Below, in pieces: positions 8,601-15,442 of a stretch of DNA of 27,823 nt. The first letter of the stretch is position 1, and every line of letters begins with the position of its first letter. The notes under the pieces were generated by a model. That model had not been told where the DNA came from. It did not search any database and was given only the letters and a program-made list of their open reading frames with translations. This DNA is from a virus: the IMG/VR virus record IMGVR_UViG_3300033571_002633, positions 1 to 27,823 of that record; one strand, written 5' to 3'. The position numbers were made by a program, and so were the translations under genes.

Positions 8601-8682
8601 CTGGATCTAAAAATACTGGCGGCTCTGGCGGATTTTTCAGCGCAACATCATCTATATCAAGGGAGCAGTTTGCACCTATCAT
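5668..8682 (-). CDS. Very large internal virion / polyvalent-type protein, 1004 aa
   Basis: This is the last gene of the late operon. It begins in a TAATG overlap with the 909-residue protein. It is largely helical, with a basic N-terminal part and two hydrophobic regions: about residues 450-480 (GFFGSMWGSVSSSAVNAMSV) and about 675-700 (FTIMTMWTVAGLLFAIPFG). The charged C-terminal ~170 residues look like coiled coil and end in acids. Size, hydrophobic stretches and position suit either a podoviral ejection protein that crosses the host envelope with the DNA or the terminal part of a phage polyvalent protein. The segment around 640-700 resembles the large polyvalent-associated domains as I remember them, but I cannot confirm this. 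No enzymatic motif was recognised. Its 3' end overlays the terminator hairpin of the opposing operon. Confidence 0.8.
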   Translation of the reverse strand: MIGANCSLDIDDVALKNPPEPPVFLDPVQNISFKSSWARPATAVARRSKFFARMHKATNDKTKMRNLLMADYKDMLHELNNMPQESKDRINAVVEYLRLSKTAVRDTGRNFAIKTREIRREGADGIERRVIPELSKPGQTLKLNTNETRMLHEVREYLDTRYTLNAKSQMAALGYNGEYSRQGIEREVADGDFRDELLRLFDAIESQRLTSYIPFMRSGDTRIMVYGPDGTIDSGAFFMLDSMQWLKELVGPKIAKAIPDPGIDKKIAEIQKKYPASEGYKVIVSRRAADINERLSIDDLSSLDKLMNLMDANAGKIVKDYFDRTMGGMFSQETIGGLSAANAAQVARGVITDLPKSVRSVLMEDLISGFMRQSRDIPGYDTNFTDRLLDYNRIVASTVSHRMYRQEYSTAFEDLKRNVNKAEREYAEKWDEYVDTPEHVMLRALRTIGFFGSMWGSVSSSAVNAMSVWTITAPQMTIMKRSAGLDIYKMVPQVMAGFRGEVGYGLHVNPYAIPGLTEEERDALVLANKRGTIQAQINPELMGIESGVMASPGGALKQKFNRYFQYGSSVISVTEEMNKAAAFIVAYRYAQDPKALKNWKEAYKENERAKIIIEKGSNPFDVAEFMVETATFMGGQIEKPPIMRGPGGVVLQFSQYPLQVMFLLSENLRKQGPRGKVAGMFTIMTMWTVAGLLFAIPFGDDAINIFQYIYNKLNGSKLDMRTEAQRMLAEMFGGDPESRRDAEAILRGPSRALLGLNISERVGFTSIIPEFEDGLSIVPAISTSVLKVQEYLDRRNSGVQPIGAYVAAVSPFIGKAPTDILKGFVQYPQEGVRTRYGTLVKPAEEMDFSEQFKRAAGFQSADIARQMQARQAGKEIKDSTRTAERNNTLRLGKMLADIVKAQEAGSAAKAAELEKKLEAEMEEIALKFEADINAGKMEKAVKPPSSQVLRDAMMAELYPQMRLNQVGKLKRQAYIDTVRDIMVEEQEGNPFLEEEGDTEAAFPE
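5674..5703 (+). terminator. Candidate terminator hairpin of the recombination operon
   Basis: Six bases after the SSB-like stop, a 12-bp stem can form: 5674-5685 pairs with 5692-5703 around a 6-base loop (CTCAGT). In the + strand RNA two of the pairs are G-U; in the - strand RNA those become C-A mismatches, so the full stem favours + strand transcripts. The perfect core is GGAAGGCG/CGCCTTCC. The following tail (TTCTAAG) is only weakly T-rich, so termination may be partial. Confidence 0.55.
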
Positions 8683-11411
8683 TAGTCACATCCTCGATTT
8701 TTTTTCTGTAGGTCAGCGCCCTCGGCGATGATCTTATCGTAGGGTTCTTGCGCCTTTGCAACCGCATTCCGCATCTGATCAGGCGTGCCGTTGAGGATGG
8801 CTTCCATTGCCTGTTTGTTGATTTCATACATATCAGGCTGCCGAGCACCGTCGCCATCCATGCTGCTATCCAAAACCTGCTCAGGGGTAAAGGGTTCGTT
8901 TGCAAACAGCTTTTCTTCAGTCGTCTGTTCAGCCGCCCTGCGGGCATACTTACTAAGAACGTCGGCAATAGCATCTCGTCCTGCGGCCTTCCCGTTTTTC
9001 TGGTTATAGAATGAACGAATGAACCGCTCGGTAATGGGGTCAAGCGGGTTGAACGCATCCTGCTGTGTGAGGAAGTCATTGATCTTCTGGCCGCGATTGC
9101 GAACATCACGCACAATCTTTGCAGCCTCAACAAGCTGCTCCGTTACATCCATTTCTGGCCGTATTCGGCCCTCAGCGACGCCATCGCGCATCGTGCGCCA
9201 TGTCGGAGCTACATCTTCAATCGCGCCGCCAATACTCTTAATGTTGTTGTCCTGAGATTCATCGAGCGCGTTGATAAGGTCAGCGTCGCCATAAGCGGAC
9301 GCCTTGATCGCGGTGCGCAGGCGGCGAGAACCTTCAGCAGACAGATTGCCTGTCTTGTCCAAAAATCCAGCCTGCTCCTGCGCTGGCAGTTTAGACAAGA
9401 AGCCACGAACAAAATCACGGTTAACCGCCTGATTAACATCCGGTGATGCCATAAGGCCCATGACATCAGCCGTCAGGGCAGCTGCGTCTGTACCAGCCTG
9501 CTCACTGGTGCTGAGGCGCAACTTCGTATCCATATTGCTTTCTCGGACAAACTTCGAGCGCTCCTCAGGTGTCATCGGATCAGTGCGGCGACGAACTAAA
9601 ACTGGGCGCTCATACCCGGATGTGTCAAAGCCCTGACTTTCAATGAATTTACGATACACCTCAGCCCTCTCAGGGGACTCAGCATACACCTTATTGATTG
9701 CCATGACGCGACCATTGCCGCTCTCGACGGTGTTATCAGGGCCAATTATGGGAGAACCGCGATCACTCTCAAGGCTTTCCCCAAGGCGCTCGGGGTCAAA
9801 GTTAGAAAAGATGTCCTGAACCTGCATATCAGTGGCAGCGCGGCTGCGGTCGCGGTTTTGCAGATCACCCGTAGCGGTGGCAAGATCGGCAGCATCGACA
9901 ACTTCAAATGCGGTATTTACCTTTGATCCACCGGGAGTTGTAACTGTGCGAACATTCTCTTGTGGTGGAGGTGGAAGTTCAGGCTCCCGTACAGGCTCAG
10001 TGATGACTGGCGCAGCGGTCGGCTCAGGCGCGGCGACAGGCGAAGGTGGCAGAGGCGCAACCACATCAGGCAAGCCTTCAGTAATATCCATACCAAAAGC
10101 CATGCCGCCCACTCCTTCTTCGGAGTCTGCGACGCCAACCTTCATTGCGGCTTGGATCTGATCTGGGTCTTCAGAGAATGTTAAGCCATCTACATCTGAC
10201 AGGACGATGCCGCCATCCTCGTCGAAGCCTTCAAACGTGTATTCCTGCGGGCCTGACGGCTCTTGTAGCGTGATTTTTCCGCCGACTGGGCCAAGCGCTT
10301 TGTTAAGAGCCTCCATGTCAGCCGGAGGCGGCGTGCTTGGAGCTGCGGCCTCCTCTTCAGCCTGAGACTCCCCAGAAAACTTTGATGCAACTTGAAGGCC
10401 CTTGTTGACTGCACCCAACGCAGCGCCCGGAACAAGTGTAGATATTGCCGTGACGCCAAGGTCGGAGGGTAGTTCATTAAAGTAATCTGCCCATGTCTTA
10501 TCAGGATTTGCAATCGCAGTGTCGATGGCGTTCTGCGTGATCGTTGCGACCAGTTCGGTCGGCAAGTCTTTGCCCAGATAGTTCCTTAGAAACTTAGTAA
10601 CACCTACTTTACCAAGGTTTTTAACGACCGCCCCCATTGGCAAGATTTCAGTGGCGACTTCGGTAGCTCCAGTTAACTGCGCAGCCAGTAATGCCTCCTC
10701 CTTCGTTCCACCACGATCCAAAACATTAAAGTATTGATCGGAGGCAGATAGCATACCAGCGGAAGCCAGAGCTGGCGTGGCGCTGCGAGTCAGTACAGAC
10801 GCTGCAACACCCGGAGCCATCTGCGCAAGTGACGACACCCCGCTGTAAATGCCCTCACCAATGATGGAATCAAACTCAGGTTTCGCGGCGGCTGCCTTAG
10901 ATTGCTGCGATAACCTGCGCTGTTCCCCGGGTGAGCGCGCGGCAACGGCACCATAAATTTCAGCGCGCCGCGCTTTTTCAGCGGCTTGGCGCGCACGCTG
11001 CTCAGGACTACCGAGGCCAATCGCCTGATTAATAATCTCACTGACACGCGGACCACTCGGTGATGGCGGTGGCGGTGTCTTTCCGCCAATACCAATCGTA
11101 TCAAGTAGGCTGTCCTGCAAAATCCGAGGGGCCGTTAATACCTTACCAGCCGTAACAAGGCCGCTTTCAATAACATCTCCCGGAGTAATCTGCTTTACTG
11201 CCTCTCTAACATTCTTAAGGCCAAGCATGAGATTTTGCCCAGCACCCTTTAATACGCTGGAGATCGAAGCCTCAGGCTTTTTAGGCGCGCTAATGGTTTC
11301 CGGTTTACGACCGGGAACGATCTCTCGCTCAATAGCAAGCTGAATCTGATATGAAGTCATGTTGTCCGGGAATTGGATATTCCCCCTACCCGGAACAAAA
11401 ACGACAGGCAT
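8682..11411 (-). CDS. Large virion-associated polyvalent protein with DdrB-like ParB domain
   Basis: At 909 residues, this starts with a short motif resembling the N-termini of other phage internal proteins (PDNMTSYQIQLAIEREI, residues 16-32). A helical, Ala/Gly-rich region follows to about 370, then a Pro-rich linker (about 440-490). Residues about 495-610 carry the DdrB-like ParB-superfamily pattern: NRDRSRAATDMQVQDIFSN, SPIIGPDN, ESGNGRVMAINK, PVLVRRRT, then SKFVRESNMD. That domain is typical of polyvalent proteins of phages and conjugative elements, thought to enter the cell with the DNA and act on it early. The C-terminal 300 residues are helical. Position in the ejection-protein cluster supports co-injection, which is inferred. 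Ribosome site AAAGGGG precedes the start. It is TAATG-coupled to the next gene. Confidence 0.8.
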   Translation of the reverse strand: MPVVFVPGRGNIQFPDNMTSYQIQLAIEREIVPGRKPETISAPKKPEASISSVLKGAGQNLMLGLKNVREAVKQITPGDVIESGLVTAGKVLTAPRILQDSLLDTIGIGGKTPPPPSPSGPRVSEIINQAIGLGSPEQRARQAAEKARRAEIYGAVAARSPGEQRRLSQQSKAAAAKPEFDSIIGEGIYSGVSSLAQMAPGVAASVLTRSATPALASAGMLSASDQYFNVLDRGGTKEEALLAAQLTGATEVATEILPMGAVVKNLGKVGVTKFLRNYLGKDLPTELVATITQNAIDTAIANPDKTWADYFNELPSDLGVTAISTLVPGAALGAVNKGLQVASKFSGESQAEEEAAAPSTPPPADMEALNKALGPVGGKITLQEPSGPQEYTFEGFDEDGGIVLSDVDGLTFSEDPDQIQAAMKVGVADSEEGVGGMAFGMDITEGLPDVVAPLPPSPVAAPEPTAAPVITEPVREPELPPPPQENVRTVTTPGGSKVNTAFEVVDAADLATATGDLQNRDRSRAATDMQVQDIFSNFDPERLGESLESDRGSPIIGPDNTVESGNGRVMAINKVYAESPERAEVYRKFIESQGFDTSGYERPVLVRRRTDPMTPEERSKFVRESNMDTKLRLSTSEQAGTDAAALTADVMGLMASPDVNQAVNRDFVRGFLSKLPAQEQAGFLDKTGNLSAEGSRRLRTAIKASAYGDADLINALDESQDNNIKSIGGAIEDVAPTWRTMRDGVAEGRIRPEMDVTEQLVEAAKIVRDVRNRGQKINDFLTQQDAFNPLDPITERFIRSFYNQKNGKAAGRDAIADVLSKYARRAAEQTTEEKLFANEPFTPEQVLDSSMDGDGARQPDMYEINKQAMEAILNGTPDQMRNAVAKAQEPYDKIIAEGADLQKKNRGCD

Positions 11412-11422
11412 CGACGACCCCT

Positions 11423-12544
11423 TTATTTAACTGGCTGTAGGCCCTTGCCGGGAATATACACGAAAGCAGCCTTTGGTGAAGCTGGTTTTGCCGGTAACGG
11501 ACTGGCCCTATTCAACGACTCAAGCTCAGTATCGATAGCTCTAATCGCGTCCTCAAGAGCCTTTTTCTGACTGGCAAATACGCCCGGTGTGTTAAGATCA
11601 ACTATCGCGGCACGGCGCTCCCTATTAAGCTGCGCAATTTTTGTCAGGCGCTGATTTTCAGTCATAGGCTTCCGGCCACCTCTGCCACCACTGCCACCAC
11701 CGCCGCCACCGCCGCCACCACTGCGAACAGGATTCAGCGTACGGAAGGTATCAGCCTTTTTATTCGCGAGAGTGGCTTCAGCAGTCTCAACTTCAAGATC
11801 GGCCAAGCGAAGCTGCTGAGGCAGTGTATTCACCGCGACCGCACTCTTAATAGCTTCATCGCGGGCTTGGCTCTCGGTCTTGCCAGCAGCAATAGCCGCG
11901 TTGTAAATGCTGACAGAACGATCCTGCGCTTCTTGCTTCGCCTTAATCTCGGCGAGGATCGTATTTTCCTCAGCCGCCTGAAGTCGTGAGCGCTTCTCGT
12001 CGCGCTTCAGTTTGGCTTCATCAAGCCCTTCAAGGCCGGCCTCCATGCCAGACGCCAGAGCTTGCACAAAATACGGGCTATTGCTCTTTGCCATTGCAAT
12101 GCCGGCGCGTGCCAGAGCATCCCATCCAGACCGCTTCTTATCTTTATCAAGTTCAGCCATTTCTCTTTGAGAGCGCTCGCGCTGAGCCTGAAGAATGGCC
12201 ATCACACGAGGGTCGGCCTGAGCGCCCTCAATGATGCCCATGAAGTTCTCAGCGCCAGTCCGCTGACTTTCAGAGCGACGTGTCAATTCATCGTCGATAC
12301 CCTTAACCCCAGTTGGGGCAAACCGCTGAGGAGCCCTCTGCATTAACATACGGGCGGGTGCGAACTCGTCATACTGAGACATCTGAGGAGCCACCACAGG
12401 GCTATCCAGAGGAATCCCCGGAAGGGGCGTGGATGGCGTCGCTTGAACTGGAGGGGGTGGGCGCATGAAGATTCCGCTTAAGCCCTGCTGCTGAGCCATA
12501 AGGGCGAGGGCGCGCCTGCGATCTTCTTCAGATATAAAGGCCAT
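11423..12544 (-). CDS. Helical internal virion protein with poly-glycine linker
   Basis: At 373 residues it has a Pro-rich N-terminal region (MRPPPPVQATPSTPLPG, residues 27-43), then long helices with coiled-coil character (about 100-265). A glycine tract follows (nine Gly in a row, then SGGRGG; DNA 11674-11722). A second helical hairpin near 290-350 begins with PMTENQRLTKIAQLNRERR. Composition and neighbours suit an ejection or internal core protein of a podovirus. No enzymatic motif was seen. It begins in a TAATG overlap with the upstream 312-residue gene and ends 11 bases before the 909-residue gene. Confidence 0.75.
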   Translation of the reverse strand: MAFISEEDRRRALALMAQQQGLSGIFMRPPPPVQATPSTPLPGIPLDSPVVAPQMSQYDEFAPARMLMQRAPQRFAPTGVKGIDDELTRRSESQRTGAENFMGIIEGAQADPRVMAILQAQRERSQREMAELDKDKKRSGWDALARAGIAMAKSNSPYFVQALASGMEAGLEGLDEAKLKRDEKRSRLQAAEENTILAEIKAKQEAQDRSVSIYNAAIAAGKTESQARDEAIKSAVAVNTLPQQLRLADLEVETAEATLANKKADTFRTLNPVRSGGGGGGGGGSGGRGGRKPMTENQRLTKIAQLNRERRAAIVDLNTPGVFASQKKALEDAIRAIDTELESLNRASPLPAKPASPKAAFVYIPGKGLQPVK

Positions 12545-13482
12545 TACTTAACATCCTTTAACCAACCAAGCCCGTGCATCGGATGCTTGATATTGCGCTT
12601 GCCATCAGCGGTGATCGGGCCGCCTTCCTTCCTCTTCCTGCCGAATAGACTTCCAAGAGCCCCAATGCCAGTGGCGATTGCGCCGATTGTAGACGCCGTT
12701 CTGTTTGGCCCCGGAGCGGTTTCATATCGCGTGCCAGCCCCACTTGCGCTTGGCGTACCGACAATATCTCCGAAGCGCTTGGCCTGCAAATAATCGTAAT
12801 CGCGCTGACCCTCCCAATCCTCGCGCATGAGATCCAGCGACCTCTGATCTAAGCCGCGCTGCGCAGCGCCAGCCACCTCAAGCGCCGCCGTATCTGTACC
12901 AGCCATCTCCTGAATGTCTCGGCCAAGCCCTGCCGCCCGCTCTGCTGCCGTGAGATAACGATTAGCCTCAGTGTTAAACTGACCCATCCCGCTCTCATAG
13001 CCCTTTTGAAGAGCCTCATTCTGAGCCGACAGAGCCGCAGCATTCGCATCACGAACTGCGCGGGCGGTAAACTCAGCGCTCCGGCTGCCGCCAAACGTGC
13101 CGCCGCCAATGAACGTGCGGTTCACCTGTGGTAAAAGATTCTCGTACAGGTTCCGGCCAGCCGCATCGCCAATGCCCGCAACAACGCTTTGGGTGTATGG
13201 GTTCATGTACTGCGAAGCGATGCCGGGGCTTGTGAAAGATCTCGTCGCCCCTGAAATGTAGTTGCCCGCAGCATTTGTGTACGGCTTGTACGCCCCGACG
13301 TTTTCGGATGTCATCCGATAGGCCTGAGTCTCCTGCGGAGAAAAAGCGGCAATACGCGGCCCAGCAGTATAGGGCTGATAGTCCGCGCTCGTGGCAGTGC
13401 CCGCCCTTTGAATGCTTTGAGTATAAGCATCGACAAGCCATTGAGGCAGCCTAGTCTCTGTGACGGTTTCTGTTACGGCCAT
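12544..13482 (-). CDS. Internal virion / DNA-ejection-like protein, 312 aa
   Basis: This is a mostly helical protein with a pattern I associate with podoviral internal virion proteins. Near residue 10 is LPQWLVDAYTQSIQRA, then YQPYTAGPRIAAFSPQE, then IGGGTFGGSRSAEFTARAV (about 125-143), followed by long Ala/Glu/Gln-rich helices. A glycine-rich hydrophobic stretch near 265-282 (IGAIATGIGALGSLFG) could insert in a membrane. The end is basic. Proteins of this type in P22-like phages form the conduit for DNA entry; assignment here is by pattern and position. It is coupled by TAATG at both ends. Confidence 0.75.
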   Translation of the reverse strand: MAVTETVTETRLPQWLVDAYTQSIQRAGTATSADYQPYTAGPRIAAFSPQETQAYRMTSENVGAYKPYTNAAGNYISGATRSFTSPGIASQYMNPYTQSVVAGIGDAAGRNLYENLLPQVNRTFIGGGTFGGSRSAEFTARAVRDANAAALSAQNEALQKGYESGMGQFNTEANRYLTAAERAAGLGRDIQEMAGTDTAALEVAGAAQRGLDQRSLDLMREDWEGQRDYDYLQAKRFGDIVGTPSASGAGTRYETAPGPNRTASTIGAIATGIGALGSLFGRKRKEGGPITADGKRNIKHPMHGLGWLKDVK

Positions 13483-15170
13483 TACACCAGCCCTCCAACG
13501 GCTTTGAGTATTGTATCTATCCCCTTTTGGGGTTTTGCAATCTTTTTAACTTCCTTACGTCCAGCCTGTTGACGCACCATTTGGCGCATTTTGTCAAGAC
13601 GCCGCACGCCCTCATCAGTCGAGCCATCCCCAAGATCGGCAACATCCTGCGCGCTCCAGACATATTCACCGTCCGAGAGCCAAGCAGGGATAAGATCTTC
13701 CTGACCGCTGCCAATCCCTGTGACCTTGCCGGGGCCGCGATGACCGCTACCTTTTTGATACTCCACGAGATGCTTTACCATATCTTCGTGGATTTCACCG
13801 CCTTCTTTTTTAACGGGAATGCTGGCAGGATTTACCATTGAAGCAGGCTCTCCGGTCTGGCTCGACTCCTTTGCGGTCAACGGGTCTTTCGTGAAGAACA
13901 AATACTCAGCCTCCTGATCCCCGCCCGAACGGCCATAGGTTGTCGGCGTGTAAGGATAATTTCCGCCAATCCCAACAGCCGAGACGGTCGGCCTCAGCGT
14001 GGTTTTCGTAAAGTTTATACCACTCGTGTCAGGCCGGCGAGCGCCGCCCCCGCCCCCTCCACCAGCGACCGCGCCACCCAAGAGCGAAGCAGCTGTCAGA
14101 TACTCAGATGCTCCCATGTTTGATGCGATGCGATCAAGCAAACTCTTATCTTCAGGAGTTACCTGTGCCAAATCAGGAGTTGCAGTTGACGCGATGGATG
14201 AGCCTAATGCAGCACCAACGCCCGGCAATAACAAGGGGGACACATCGCCAAAAGTTATCGGGGCGGCGTCTTTGGCTTTCACAATAATTTCGTCTGGAAA
14301 TGCCGTTGCGGGTGATGCGGCGGAAGCTGGAGCCGATTGCGTTTGCGTCGGAGCGGTGTTGGATAGTTGCGCGCTGTCAAAAAATGAGGGAACGATTGAT
14401 GACGCAAGGCCACCAACAGCCCCGCCAGCGGCTTGGTTTAAAAGGGACGACATGATTGCATTTACGACAATATCGTCCGCCGCTTGCGTTGCCGCCTGTG
14501 TAGCCGCTTGGCTAGCCGCTTGCGTTGCCGCTTGGCCAGTAGTCTGCCCGATTGTTTGCGTTGCCGCACCGGATGGCGACGGACCACCGGGCATTAGCGC
14601 GGCTGTGCCGCCAGCGATGCCAGCGCGGAGAAGTGTTGCCCCTAAACCACGGCCCTGTGCAGCGCTGGACGCAGTGGACCCGGCGGCAGCACCTAATGGC
14701 CCCCCTAAAAGGCCTCCAACAACGGGAAGGGCAATATCAGCAATCTTGCCAAGAACACTCTTGTTTCTTTTTTCGTTTGCGGCAACGGAGAACGCCCCCT
14801 CACCCGGAGCGGCTGTCTGAATTTGCCAATTTGCCTTATTGCCACCGCTTGCCGTTAGCGCCTTGGCCGCGTCAATCGCCTGTTGCGCCGCGTCATAACC
14901 CACGCCTTGCACTACAACTTCGCCAGTCGCTCTATTTACCAAGCGAACCTGTGTCTGCGGAGCAATAAAAATCTGGTTATTGCCCATCTTAGAAGTTGGA
15001 TTGCCTTTGTTGGAAAGAGGCGCGTCAAATGTCCTGTATTCACCGCCATAACCGCCAACATTAGGGGCTAAAATGCCCATGTTAAGCTGTGACGGACTAA
15101 AGTTGGCAATCTGCGCGATCTCTTCATCGGACATTCCCAGATTACGAAGTGCTTCAATATCTATTGCCAT
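13482..15170 (-). CDS. Ala/Gly-rich virion protein with conserved C-terminal motif
   Basis: At 562 residues it opens with a small helical motif (SDEEIAQIANFSPSQ, residues 14-28). It then has hydrophobic glycine-zipper-like stretches (about 150-205, with PVVGGLLGGPLGAAAG), a tandem (QAAT)n tract at 213-232, further Ala-rich stretches, and a seven-Gly run near residue 370. The C-terminal ~90 residues differ in character: GPGKVTGIGSGQEDLIP followed by AWLSDGEYVWSAQDVADLG and RRLDKMRQMVR, a motif I have seen near the end of many podoviral virion proteins. Glycine-zipper stretches are common in ejection proteins that enter membranes. Function is inferred from position and composition. It begins at TGATG and ends at TAATG. 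Confidence 0.75.
   Translation of the reverse strand: MAIDIEALRNLGMSDEEIAQIANFSPSQLNMGILAPNVGGYGGEYRTFDAPLSNKGNPTSKMGNNQIFIAPQTQVRLVNRATGEVVVQGVGYDAAQQAIDAAKALTASGGNKANWQIQTAAPGEGAFSVAANEKRNKSVLGKIADIALPVVGGLLGGPLGAAAGSTASSAAQGRGLGATLLRAGIAGGTAALMPGGPSPSGAATQTIGQTTGQAATQAASQAATQAATQAADDIVVNAIMSSLLNQAAGGAVGGLASSIVPSFFDSAQLSNTAPTQTQSAPASAASPATAFPDEIIVKAKDAAPITFGDVSPLLLPGVGAALGSSIASTATPDLAQVTPEDKSLLDRIASNMGASEYLTAASLLGGAVAGGGGGGGARRPDTSGINFTKTTLRPTVSAVGIGGNYPYTPTTYGRSGGDQEAEYLFFTKDPLTAKESSQTGEPASMVNPASIPVKKEGGEIHEDMVKHLVEYQKGSGHRGPGKVTGIGSGQEDLIPAWLSDGEYVWSAQDVADLGDGSTDEGVRRLDKMRQMVRQQAGRKEVKKIAKPQKGIDTILKAVGGLV
14475..14534 (-). repeat. Tandem 12-bp repeat, five units, encoding QAAT/QAAS
   Basis: Five imperfect 12-bp units (consensus CAAGCGGCAACG on the - strand) encode residues 213-232 of the 562-residue virion protein as QAAT, QAAS, QAAT, QAAT and QAAD. 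Third-position changes between units show that the repeat is not brand new. Copy number could change by slippage without breaking frame. Confidence 0.85.
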
Positions 15171-15442
15171 CAGGAGCCACCATCACTGCTATTCAGCATC
15201 TGTATAAACCGCATTGCCCAGATTTTCCAGTCATCAAACTGATATGGATTAGGAGCGCCGATTTCAGCTATCTTATTTATGGCCAACAATCCAGCCGCCC
15301 AGTCCTGCCAGTTGGCACCGGGCATCATCTGCGAAACGACGCCAAACTCCTGAATCTCAGTGTACATATAATCAGCCCAGTCGATGAACCGATCAATGCC
15401 GCGAGGATCAACGCCGATCATTTTAACTCTGATACCTTCCAT
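15170..15442 (-). CDS. Small virion-associated protein, 90 aa, unknown function
   Basis: This is an acidic, Trp-rich protein with the pattern FGVVSQMMPGANWQDWAAG (residues 33-51), then APNPYQFDDWKIWAMRFIQ (63-81). I recognise this as a conserved arrangement in small proteins next to podoviral tail genes but know no function for it. It starts 20 bases inside the end of the nozzle gene and ends in a TGATG overlap with the 562-residue gene, so it is translated with them. No membrane segment or Cys is present. Confidence 0.75.
   Translation of the reverse strand: MEGIRVKMIGVDPRGIDRFIDWADYMYTEIQEFGVVSQMMPGANWQDWAAGLLAINKIAEIGAPNPYQFDDWKIWAMRFIQMLNSSDGGS

Noticed and set aside
13999-14820. Long + strand open frame (273 codons) opposite the 562-residue virion gene
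   Set aside because: It is Ala/Pro-rich, mirrors the low-complexity Ala/Gly sense protein, has no ribosome site in a gene-like setting and lies against the direction of the whole late operon.
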